43,944 nucleotides of DNA from Sphingomonas sp. (GTDB lineage Bacteria > Pseudomonadota > Alphaproteobacteria > Sphingomonadales > Sphingomonadaceae). Where the stretch lies: NCBI GenBank assembly GCA_002707985.1, contig PAOI01000005.1, positions 1-43,944 of the forward strand, in the 5' to 3' direction. The first letter of the stretch is position 1, and every line of letters begins with the position of its first letter. The notes under the pieces were generated by a model. That model saw only the letters and a program-made list of their open reading frames with translations. It was not told the DNA's origin and did no database searches. The position numbers were made by a program, and so were the translations under genes. Shown piece after piece: positions 16,566 to 24,061 of the stretch.

Positions 16566-18887
16566 ATGGACGACCTGCTGCAGGAATTTATTGCCGAAAC
16601 GCGTGAGACGCTCGATGCATTGTCGGGCGAAATCGTCGCGTGGGAAGCGAGCCCGAACGATCGCGCGCGGCTCGATGCCATTTTTCGTTTCGTACATACG
16701 GTGAAGGGAAGCTGCGGTTTCCTCGATCTGCCGCGGCTGGGCCGCCTCAGCCACGCCGCCGAAGACGTGCTCGATCAGGTGCGCCGTGGCGAGCGCGAAC
16801 CGGATCGCGGGCTGGTCAACGCCGTGCTGGCGGTGGTCGACCGGATTGGCGAGATCGTCGAGGCGATCGATGCCGGAAACAGCCTGGACGACAGCGGCGA
16901 AGACATGCTGATCGCCGCGCTGGCGAAGGGGCTCGATGATATCGCGCAACCTGCCGAGGTAGCGACGGTCGTTCGCGCGCCCACTCGCAGTGTGCGGCTC
17001 AACGTGGATCTGCTCGACCGCATGATGAGCGGCATGTCCGACATGGTGCTCGCACGCAACGAACTGGCGCGCCATTTGCGCGCGCATCAGGTCGACCCCC
17101 AGATCGAGGCTGCACTCGAACGCCTGTCCAACACCGTTTCCGAAATGCGCGACACCGTTACGCGTACCCGGATGCAGAAGATCGACGCGCTGTTTTCGGC
17201 GCTGCCGCGCATGGTTCGCGATACCGCGGCGGGACTGGGTAAATCGGTTACGCTGCATATCGAGGGATCGGACGTCGAACTGGATCGCGAGATGATCGAA
17301 GTGCTGCGCGATCCGCTGGTCCATATGATGCGCAATGCGATCGACCATGGCATCGAAGCGCCCGCTGATCGGCGCAAGGCGGGGAAGCGGGAAAATGGGC
17401 GTCTTTATGTCTCCGCGCGGCAGTCGGGCAATCAGATCATCGTCGAGATCGCCGATGACGGCCGCGGCATCGATGTCGATCGCCTGATCGAAAAACAGAT
17501 TGCGGGCGGCCGCAATGCAATGGAAATGCGCAACCTTTCCGAAAAGGCCAAGCTCCATCTGATTTTCGAACCGGGTCTTTCGAGCCGGGACGAAGTGAGC
17601 GAAGTTTCCGGGCGCGGCGTAGGCATGGATGTCGTCCGCGCCGCGATCGAGCAGATCGGCGGTCGCGTCGAAGTCGAGAATAATCCCGGTCGCGGCGTAC
17701 GGATCGCGCTGCACGTGCCGCTGACGCTGTCGATCATCTCGGCGATCGTACTTGGCGTAGGGAAACAGCGTTTTGCCATTGCCCGGCCGAATATCGAGGA
17801 AATCGTCGCCGAGCGCGGTGCCGCCATTCGTATCGACAAGGTCGGGAGCGCCACCGTCGCGACCGTGCGCGACCGCCGCTTGCCGCTGGTCGATCTTAGC
17901 GAATTGCTGGGTGTCGATGCCGTCGCCAACGATCAGCCACGGATGCTCGCCATCGTTTCGATCGGATCGGGCAGCTATGCCTTGATGTGCGACAGCGTGC
18001 TGGACAATGAGGAACTGGTCATCAAACCGGCGTCGCCGGCAGTGATGGCGACGGGCGTATATGCGGGTCAGACGTTGCCCGACAGCGGTTCGCCGATGCT
18101 GATGCTCGATCCCGCCGGGATCGCGCATATCGCCGGTCTGGAATTCCACCGCTCGCTCGCCGATGACGAGGAACCCGCCGGGGAAGAAGATCAGGCTCCC
18201 GGCATAGCCGCGCTGCTGTTCCGCGATCTCGACGGCAGGCATCGCGCGGTCGTTCTGGAAGTCGTGGATCGCGTCGAGAAGACCGATGCGAGCAATATTC
18301 GGTTCAGCGCCGGACAATTGCGCGCCGCCATCGAGGGCCGGTTGCTGCCGGTCGCGACACAGGGCGACATTGGAGATCGTGCGGTGGTGAGCCTGTTGCG
18401 GCTCAAGGACGGCAGCAGCGAGATTTCCTACGCGATCGACGAAGCGCTCGACATCGTATCGCTCGAGCAGATCACGCCCGCGACTATCGCCGGGCCAGCC
18501 GCAGGGGTTGCACTGCTGGATGGCGAGCAGGTCGAACTGCTCGATCCCTATTGGGTATTCGCCGATTATGGCGGCGATGCCGAGGACGGGAATGAGCCGC
18601 TTTGCCTTTTGTCCGATGACGGGAAGGGGTGGATGGCCGCGTTCCTGCGTCCGCTGCTCGAATCTGCGGGATATCGCGTGGCGTTCTCGCCCGATCCGGC
18701 CACCATTCCTGCCGTCATACTGGCGTTCGAAGGAAGCGATCCCGCGCTTTCGGTCAGCGCGCCGATCGTCCGGCTGCGCCATCACAGAGCCCGGTCGGGC
18801 GCCGACGACGACACGATCTATCGCTATGACCGCGCGGCTTTGCTCTCTGCGCTGGCTGCACATGTTGCTGGTCGAGGAGCAGCCTGA
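16566..18887 (+). CDS. cheA: Chemotaxis histidine kinase CheA
   Basis: The 773-residue protein has an N-terminal HPt domain with phospho-acceptor His44 (FVHTVKGSCGF). The P3 dimerisation helices follow almost directly at about 140, with no room for a P2 CheY-docking domain. The ATPase domain at about 235-385 shows the N box HMMRNAIDHGIE, G1 box DDGRGID and G2 box GRGVGMDVV. A CheW-like P5 domain follows at about 390-520. After that come a second CheW-like stretch (about 535-650) and a C-terminal receiver-like segment (about 675-773) that lacks a recognisable phospho-accepting Asp. CheA autophosphorylates in response to chemoreceptors and passes phosphate to CheY and CheB. The stop overlaps the cheW start by one base. 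Confidence 0.93.
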   Translation: MDDLLQEFIAETRETLDALSGEIVAWEASPNDRARLDAIFRFVHTVKGSCGFLDLPRLGRLSHAAEDVLDQVRRGEREPDRGLVNAVLAVVDRIGEIVEAIDAGNSLDDSGEDMLIAALAKGLDDIAQPAEVATVVRAPTRSVRLNVDLLDRMMSGMSDMVLARNELARHLRAHQVDPQIEAALERLSNTVSEMRDTVTRTRMQKIDALFSALPRMVRDTAAGLGKSVTLHIEGSDVELDREMIEVLRDPLVHMMRNAIDHGIEAPADRRKAGKRENGRLYVSARQSGNQIIVEIADDGRGIDVDRLIEKQIAGGRNAMEMRNLSEKAKLHLIFEPGLSSRDEVSEVSGRGVGMDVVRAAIEQIGGRVEVENNPGRGVRIALHVPLTLSIISAIVLGVGKQRFAIARPNIEEIVAERGAAIRIDKVGSATVATVRDRRLPLVDLSELLGVDAVANDQPRMLAIVSIGSGSYALMCDSVLDNEELVIKPASPAVMATGVYAGQTLPDSGSPMLMLDPAGIAHIAGLEFHRSLADDEEPAGEEDQAPGIAALLFRDLDGRHRAVVLEVVDRVEKTDASNIRFSAGQLRAAIEGRLLPVATQGDIGDRAVVSLLRLKDGSSEISYAIDEALDIVSLEQITPATIAGPAAGVALLDGEQVELLDPYWVFADYGGDAEDGNEPLCLLSDDGKGWMAAFLRPLLESAGYRVAFSPDPATIPAVILAFEGSDPALSVSAPIVRLRHHRARSGADDDTIYRYDRAALLSALAAHVAGRGAA

Positions 18888-19330
18888 TGCCGGATCTCTA
18901 TCTTATCGCTCAGGTTGCCGGTCGCGCGGTCGCGATCGAATCCAATCAGGTCGAATCGGTTGTGGATATCGGTGAGATAACGGCGGTTCCGCGCGTTTCC
19001 AGCCATATCCGGGGACTCGCCGCGCTGCGCAGTCGCGTGGTGACGGTCGTCGATACGCCGGCCGCGCTGGGACTGCCGGGGTCCGGCGGGACGCTTCGCC
19101 GTGCGATCATCACGGTGCTGGACGGCCATCATTACGCCATGCTGGTCGACGCGCTCGAGGATGTTACGCCGTTCGAGCTGCAACCGATCGGCGCGGGCGG
19201 GTCGGCGCTCGATTCTGCCTGGCGCGCTGCGGGGCTCGGTATTGTCGAGCGCGATGGCGAACCGGTTCTGGCGATTGATCTGCACCGGCTTATCCCCGGG
19301 CACGCCCAGAGCAATTATCAGGTCCATTAA
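18887..19330 (+). CDS. cheW: Chemotaxis coupling protein CheW
   Basis: The 147-residue protein is a single CheW domain (YLIAQVAGRAVAIESNQVES..., IRGLAALRSRVVTVVDTPAALG, LAIDLHRLIPG). It couples chemoreceptors to CheA at the inner membrane. Its ATG shares a base with the cheA stop (TGATG), so translation is coupled. It stands between cheA and cheY in an ordered che operon. Confidence 0.9.
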   Translation: MPDLYLIAQVAGRAVAIESNQVESVVDIGEITAVPRVSSHIRGLAALRSRVVTVVDTPAALGLPGSGGTLRRAIITVLDGHHYAMLVDALEDVTPFELQPIGAGGSALDSAWRAAGLGIVERDGEPVLAIDLHRLIPGHAQSNYQVH

Positions 19331-19392
19331 CGCGGCGCTTACGCATTTGGGGCAAAAGGTGTCGTTGGGGTACCGAGTGGAGAACGGGGTTT

Positions 19393-19758
19393 ATGAAGAC
19401 GTGTCTGGTCGTCGATGATTCGAAGGTGATCCGCAAGGTCGCCCGGCACATCCTCGAAACCCTGCAATTCGAAGTGCGCGAGGCGGGCGATGGCCGCGAG
19501 GCGCTGGACAGCTGCTTGGAATCGGCGCCCGACGTCATCCTGCTCGACTGGAACATGCCGGTGATGAGCGGCATGGATTTTCTGCGTGCTCTCAAGGATT
19601 CGGGCCTGTCGCAAAAGCCCAAGGTCGTGTTCTGCACTACCGAAAACGGCATGGCCTATATTCGTGCGGCGATCGAGGCCGGTGCGGACGAATATGTCAT
19701 GAAGCCCTTCGATCGCGAGACGCTCGAGAGCAAACTTCAGATCGTCGGCGTCGCCTGA
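19393..19758 (+). CDS. cheY: CheY-type response regulator
   Basis: The 121-residue protein is a stand-alone receiver domain with all key residues: acidic pair Asp8/Asp9 (VVDDSKVIRK), phospho-acceptor Asp52 (ILLDWNMPVMSG), switch Thr (FCTTENG, about 82-83) and Lys104 (YVMKPFD). It has no output domain, so it probably acts at the flagellar motor or as a phosphate sink. It lies 62 bp after cheW, in the same direction. Confidence 0.92.
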   Translation: MKTCLVVDDSKVIRKVARHILETLQFEVREAGDGREALDSCLESAPDVILLDWNMPVMSGMDFLRALKDSGLSQKPKVVFCTTENGMAYIRAAIEAGADEYVMKPFDRETLESKLQIVGVA

Positions 19759-19777
19759 ACCTTTGGGGAGGGCGCGA

Positions 19778-20851
19778 GTGTCGCGTGGGTATTCATTGCA
19801 CCGGTCCGGCGTATTTTCTTCGCCCGAACCTGCCAATGTCCTGATCGTCGACGATTCGGTCGTCGCGCGCACCGTGATCGCGCGCATGATCGAGGCAAGC
19901 GGCCAGTTCAGGGTGATCGGTGCAGTCAGCGATGTTCAGGCGGCGCTTCAGTTTCTTCAGGCGAATCGCGTCGACATCATATTGCTCGATATCGAAATGC
20001 CCGGAGTCGACGGGCTGACTGCACTGCCTGACGTGCTGGCGGCCGGGAACGGCGCGAAGGTGCTGGTGCTTTCCTCCTCCTGCGACGAAGGCGCCGCCGC
20101 GACGATCCAGGCGCTGGCGCTGGGCGCCGCCGATACGCTGGTAAAGCCCGGCATCGGTGCATTTGCGGGGAAATTCTCCCAGATACTCCAGGAACGGCTG
20201 GGCCGGATGGTCGCCCCCACGATTGAAGCTGCAGGACCGCCGCGCCGCAACTTCGGCGCCGCGAAGGTTGCCGACGATTTCGATATCGTCGCGATCGGCG
20301 CGTCGACGGGCGGTATTCACGCGCTCAGCCATTTGCTGCGCGAGATTCCCGCCAGTTTCCAGGTGCCGATCCTGGTGACTCAACATCTGCCGGGCTCGTT
20401 CATGGGTTATTTTGCGACGCAACTCGCAGTGCTGGCGGGCCGGCCATGCGAAGTGGCGACCGATTGCATGCGGATTCGTCCCGGTCGGCTGATCGTCGCT
20501 CCGGGAGACGCGCATATGCGGTGCGTGCGGATATCCGAAGGCACCGCGATCCGCCTGACCGACGAACGCGTGGCGAGCGGATGTATGCCTTCGGTCGATC
20601 CGATGCTGAGTTCGGTCGCGCAGATATTCGGATCGCGCGCTTTGGCGATCGTGCTGAGCGGCATGGGCAAGGACGGCACTGTCGGTGCCCGCGAAATCGC
20701 CGAGCATGGCGGCAGCGTTGTCGTGCAGGACCAGAAGACTTCGGTCGTGTGGGGTATGCCGGGAAGCATTTTCAACGCGGGACACGCCAATGCCGTGCTG
20801 ACTCCGCAGGAAATCGGGCGTCTGATCGCACAGCGGCGGCGACCGGCATGA
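19778..20851 (+). CDS. cheB: Chemoreceptor methylesterase/glutaminase CheB
   Basis: The 357-residue protein has an N-terminal receiver (VLIVDDSVVARTVI; phospho-acceptor Asp71 in ILLDIEMPGVDG) and a C-terminal esterase domain. The esterase carries the catalytic Ser in AIGASTGGIHAL, His in TQHLPGSF and Asp in GMGKDGTVG. It removes methyl groups from receptors for adaptation and is activated by CheA phosphorylation. The start is taken as GTG 19778 with GGGGAGG six bases upstream; a TTG at 19763 would put the ribosome-binding site inside the gene. The stop overlaps the cheR start (ATGA). Confidence 0.92.
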   Translation: MSRGYSLHRSGVFSSPEPANVLIVDDSVVARTVIARMIEASGQFRVIGAVSDVQAALQFLQANRVDIILLDIEMPGVDGLTALPDVLAAGNGAKVLVLSSSCDEGAAATIQALALGAADTLVKPGIGAFAGKFSQILQERLGRMVAPTIEAAGPPRRNFGAAKVADDFDIVAIGASTGGIHALSHLLREIPASFQVPILVTQHLPGSFMGYFATQLAVLAGRPCEVATDCMRIRPGRLIVAPGDAHMRCVRISEGTAIRLTDERVASGCMPSVDPMLSSVAQIFGSRALAIVLSGMGKDGTVGAREIAEHGGSVVVQDQKTSVVWGMPGSIFNAGHANAVLTPQEIGRLIAQRRRPA

Positions 20852-21747
20852 TGCACGCGCGCCCCATACCGCCAGTCTCCGCCGGAGCGATGAACCTGAT
20901 CGCATCCTTGCTCGAACAGCGAACCGGCCAGCAGATTGCCGCCAATCGCACCTGGCGGATCGAAACCGCACTCAAGCCCGTTCTCCGCGAACTTCAGCTC
21001 GATACGCTCGATCAGCTCGCCACCCGGCTGGTGACCGATCAGAAAGCGGATATCGCCGAGAAAGTGGTCGATGCGCTGTTGAATCAGGAAACGTCGTTTT
21101 TCCGCGACAACGGCGTGCTCGACATGGCGGTCTCGGCGCTGGCGGCGTTTCAGTCCGAAAATCCGCACCGGCGGCTGCGTGTCTGGTCGGCGGGATGTTC
21201 CACCGGTCAGGAGCCATTGTCGCTGGCGATCCTCGCGCATGAGCATGATATCAAGGGTGGCGGCATGTTGCCCGAGATCGTGGCGACGGATATTTCGCCC
21301 GCCGCACTCGATCGTGCGCGAGCCGGGCTCTATTCCCAGTTCGAAATTCAGCGCGGCCTGCCGATCCGGCGCATGATCGAATGGTTTGACGGCGAAGGGA
21401 ATGCATGGACGGCGAAAACCGATCTGGTCCGCCGCGTCCGGTTCCGAAAGCATAATCTGGTCAGCGATCCGCCCCCGCCGGGCAAGTTCGACATCGTGCT
21501 GTGCCGCAATGTCCTGCTCTATTTCTCGCTCGCGCTGCGTCGACAGGTGTTCGAGACGCTGGCTGCGGCGCTGCGCCCGGGCGGATTGCTTGTGCTCGGC
21601 GCCGGCGAGACCGTAATCGGACAAACCGATGCCTTCGCACCCTCCGATCGCTATCGCGGATTCTACCAGCGGCTCGATCGCGATGCCGCACCGGAAGCGC
21701 CCGCCGAACCGACACATCGCTTGCCCAAAGCCACTGGCATTCTCTAA
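20848..21747 (+). CDS. cheR: Chemoreceptor methyltransferase CheR
   Basis: The 299-residue protein has the CheR N-terminal helical domain followed by the SAM-binding fold. Signatures are NQETSFFRD, RVWSAGCSTGQEPLSLA (SAM loop), EIVATDISPAALDRAR and DIVLCRNVLLYFS. It adds methyl groups to chemoreceptor glutamates using SAM, opposing CheB. ATG 20848 overlaps the cheB stop, and a second ATG follows at once at 20851. The window holds the enzymes of the pathway but no chemoreceptor gene. Confidence 0.92.
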   Translation: MMHARPIPPVSAGAMNLIASLLEQRTGQQIAANRTWRIETALKPVLRELQLDTLDQLATRLVTDQKADIAEKVVDALLNQETSFFRDNGVLDMAVSALAAFQSENPHRRLRVWSAGCSTGQEPLSLAILAHEHDIKGGGMLPEIVATDISPAALDRARAGLYSQFEIQRGLPIRRMIEWFDGEGNAWTAKTDLVRRVRFRKHNLVSDPPPPGKFDIVLCRNVLLYFSLALRRQVFETLAAALRPGGLLVLGAGETVIGQTDAFAPSDRYRGFYQRLDRDAAPEAPAEPTHRLPKATGIL

Positions 21748-21778
21748 CGGAGAGCTTCGCGATCTGAAGGGGCCTCTC

Positions 21779-22480
21779 GTGCAGGATGGGTTGAACATCA
21801 TCGAAGCGCCGTCACCCAATTTCGACGAACGCTTGCTGCCGATCACGATGCTGGTCTTGCACTATACCGGGATGGAAGACGCCGAGTCCGCGATCGCGCG
21901 TCTGCGCGACCCGGATGCGAAGGTTTCCGCGCATTATGTCGTGGCCGAAGACGGAACGATCCTGCGTCTGGTGGATGAGGAAAAGCGCGCCTGGCACGCC
22001 GGCCGCTCGCACTGGCGGGGCATCAAGGACGTCAACAGCGCCTCGATCGGAATCGAGATCGTCAATCCCGGGCACGAGCTTGGCTATCGCCCGTTTCCTG
22101 ACGAGCAGATTTCCGCGCTGATCCCGCTGGTCCACGATATCGAGCAGCGGCACGGGATAACGCGCGGCAATGTCGTCGGCCATTCCGATATCGCGCCGGC
22201 GCGCAAACAGGATCCGGGCGAGCTGTTTCCCTGGGGCAAGCTGGCGCGGTTGCGGCTTGCCTTGCCGCGACCGACCCGCAACCTCATGGATCCGGGATGG
22301 ACCGATGGCGGTTTTCTGATGGCGCTGGAAAGGTTCGGTTATGATGTCGAAGATGCGCCGGCGGCGGTCACTGCGTTTCAGCGTCGCTTTCGCCCCGAAC
22401 TGATCGATGGCGAGATCGATGCCGAATGCCGGATGATCCTGCTCGCATTGCTGCTTCCCAAACCGCAGGGCGACGACTAG
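21779..22480 (+). CDS. N-acetylmuramoyl-L-alanine amidase (Amidase_2, AmpD/AmiD-like)
   Basis: The 233-residue protein has zinc-site motifs LVLHYTGM (first His), SAHYVVAEDG and VVGHSDIAPARKQDPGELFPW (second His plus catalytic Lys/Asp region), as in AmpD/AmiD. A C-terminal helical segment (GGFLMALERFGYDVE, AVTAFQRRFRP) resembles a peptidoglycan-binding domain. It cleaves the lactyl-amide bond of muropeptides. No signal peptide is visible with the chosen GTG start (21779, GAAGGGG upstream), which would place it in the cytoplasm as for AmpD. A longer frame overlapping cheR gives an unnatural His/Pro-rich leader. The rnpB gene begins about 10 bases after its stop. Confidence 0.85.
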   Translation: MQDGLNIIEAPSPNFDERLLPITMLVLHYTGMEDAESAIARLRDPDAKVSAHYVVAEDGTILRLVDEEKRAWHAGRSHWRGIKDVNSASIGIEIVNPGHELGYRPFPDEQISALIPLVHDIEQRHGITRGNVVGHSDIAPARKQDPGELFPWGKLARLRLALPRPTRNLMDPGWTDGGFLMALERFGYDVEDAPAAVTAFQRRFRPELIDGEIDAECRMILLALLLPKPQGDD

Positions 22481-22484
22481 ATCG

Positions 22485-22862
22485 GACAACGCCAGAGGGC
22501 CAGGCGACCGCGGGGCATTCCGATGCCGCGAGGAAAGTCCGGGCTCCACGAAACCACGGTGCCGGGTAACGCCCGGCGGGGGCGACCCCAGGGAAAGTGC
22601 CACAGAGAGCAACCCGCCGATGTGCCCATGGGCGCAGGCAAGGGTGAAAGGGTGCGGTAAAAGCGCACCGCGCGACCGGCAACGGGAGCGGCAGGGCAAA
22701 CCCCACCGGGAGCAAGACCGAATAGGGGCGGCGCATGGGCCTGGTTTCGGCCCGTCGCCCGGGTTGGTTGCTTGAGGCGGCGCGTGAGCGTCGCCCTAGA
22801 GGAATGGTCGCCCATCGCGTTCGCGCGAGGACAGAACCCGGCTTACAGGCCCTCTGGCATGT
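22485..22862 (+). ncRNA. rnpB: RNase P RNA, bacterial class A
   Basis: The catalytic RNA that trims tRNA 5' ends. The closing helix P1 is visible: CCAGAGGGCC at 22492-22501 pairs exactly with GGCCCTCTGG at 22848-22857. Conserved core blocks are present: GAGGAAAGTCCGGGCTCC near the 5' end, the ACAGAGAGCAA segment, and ACAGAACCCGGCTTACAGG near the 3' end. The total length of about 375 nt fits. Exact ends are approximate. No separate promoter is seen in the ~10 bp after the amidase stop. Confidence 0.95.
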
Positions 22863-22894
22863 ATCGAACGTAAGCAGCGACGATATCGGGAAAG

Positions 22895-23185
22895 TCATTC
22901 CTGAGAGGTAGTGACAATCCAGTTTCGTTTCTCAAGGCGACGCATCGGCTTGCCGCAATACATGCATTTGCTGATATAATAATCTTCGCCCTTCACTTTG
23001 CGCACATGTCTGTTGGAGCGCTCGTGGCCTCCCCCAAAACATCGCAGTCTTCCCTTGATCCAGCGAAACATTCGTGCGTCTCGGAAGTGGCAGATCGCTA
23101 CTTCGTTAAGCAATTGGCAATCTTTGTCCATCCTGCACTGCGGCAAAATGGTCACTTTTGGTTTCGTCTCTGGCATCCAGGACAC
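22895..23185 (-). CDS. Small hypothetical protein with a Cys-x2-Cys pair
   Basis: The full frame is 96 codons. The convincing part is the C-terminal 58, from an inner Met at 23071: MFRWIKGRLRCFGGGHERS and then YYISKCMYCGKPMRRLEKR. The CMYC pair and an upstream Cys/His (RCFGGGH) suggest a small zinc-binding fold. I do not know its function. The first 38 codons are less protein-like and would nearly abut the divergent J-domain gene, so the start may be at 23071. Base composition is lower in GC than the neighbours. Confidence 0.5.
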   Translation of the reverse strand: MSWMPETKPKVTILPQCRMDKDCQLLNEVAICHFRDARMFRWIKGRLRCFGGGHERSNRHVRKVKGEDYYISKCMYCGKPMRRLEKRNWIVTTSQE

Positions 23186-23222
23186 ACTGGTCAGAGCGGG
23201 AGCCTTTCCCTATCTAGGCCGC

Positions 23223-23759
23223 GTGAGCCGTCCGACCCGATCCAATGACTGGGGTTTTCCCCGCTGGCGCAGCTATGGAGCCAGCCGCGAAGCGACCGAG
23301 GTCCGCCTGTGCGATCGCGAAGGGTGCGATGCGCCCGGAGACAGGCCTGCGCCCAAATCTCCCAACAGCCCCGAGCGCTGGTATTTCTGCGAACGGCATG
23401 CTGCGGAATATAATCGCAACTGGAATTATTTCGAAGGTCTGACAGCCGAGGAAGCCGCCAAGCGCGAGGCGGAGGAGCGCCGCGACGCGGGCGGGTTCGC
23501 CGAAACCAAACATTATGGCTGGGCCGGGCCGGGCGATGGCTCTTGGTCTCGCGACGAGATGCGCGCGCTCGAAGTGCTCGAACTCGATCCCGATGCGGAT
23601 TTCGAAGCGATCCGCACGGCGTGGCGACGGCTGGCCAAGGAAAACCACCCCGATGTGAAGCCGGACGATACCGAAGCGGCCAGGCGTTTCCATGCGATTC
23701 AGGCGGCATATGACGTGCTCAAGTCCGCCGAGGAACGGCGGCAATGGCGCCCCGATTGA
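23223..23759 (+). CDS. J-domain protein with N-terminal Cys/His site
   Basis: The roughly 178-residue protein has an N-terminal region with CDREGC and WYFCERHAAEYN (Cys-x4-Cys ... Cys-x2-His), a probable zinc site. A C-terminal J domain follows at about 118-178: ALEVLELDPDADFEAIRTAWRRLAKENHPD (spanning the HPD tripeptide), ending in FHAIQAAYDVLKSAEER. J domains stimulate the ATPase of Hsp70. The arrangement, with the J domain last, is unlike classical DnaJ. The start is taken as GTG 23223 (weak ribosome-binding site), since upstream codons overlap the divergent gene. The 3' end overlaps the next gene by 16 bp. Confidence 0.75.
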   Translation: MSRPTRSNDWGFPRWRSYGASREATEVRLCDREGCDAPGDRPAPKSPNSPERWYFCERHAAEYNRNWNYFEGLTAEEAAKREAEERRDAGGFAETKHYGWAGPGDGSWSRDEMRALEVLELDPDADFEAIRTAWRRLAKENHPDVKPDDTEAARRFHAIQAAYDVLKSAEERRQWRPD

Positions 23760-24061
23760 AAAAGCCGGTTCGTGCCAACTGGTCGAATGCGGTTCTCGTT
23801 TGCGCGAAATGCACGAAAAAAGTCGATGGCGGCTTCGGGGAGGGGCGCCGCCGGTCGCTCGCCAAATCGCTGCGCAAGCATCTGGGTCTCGGGAAAGGCC
23901 GCAAAAGCCCGGTCGGGATTGTCGAAGTGAAATGCCTCGGCATTTGTCCAAAGGGGGCGGTCACAGTGGTCAACACGGCCCAGCCCGACGCGTGGCTGAT
24001 CGTGGAGCCCGGCACCGCGTTGGATGAAGTGGCGGAGGCGCTGGGCCTCGCTTTGCCCTAG
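23744..24061 (+). CDS. (2Fe-2S) ferredoxin domain-containing protein (thioredoxin fold)
   Basis: The 105-residue protein has a Cys pattern of thioredoxin-like [2Fe-2S] ferredoxins: NAVLVCAKCTKK (Cys20 and Cys23) and VKCLGICPKGAV (Cys64 and Cys68). The first 10 residues are basic. Such proteins carry electrons for unspecified partners. The start overlaps the J-domain gene by 16 bp, suggesting coupling. The stop codon shares a CTAG with the convergent AsmA-family gene. Confidence 0.75.
   Translation: MAPRLKKPVRANWSNAVLVCAKCTKKVDGGFGEGRRRSLAKSLRKHLGLGKGRKSPVGIVEVKCLGICPKGAVTVVNTAQPDAWLIVEPGTALDEVAEALGLALP

Noticed and set aside
16452..18863. 803-codon minus-strand open frame
   Set aside because: Exact antisense of cheA, with a His/Arg/Gln-rich shadow composition.
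22368..22898. Minus-strand open frames across 22368-22898
   Set aside because: They cover the RNase P RNA; such frames (with RACKPGSVL) are frequent false genes.
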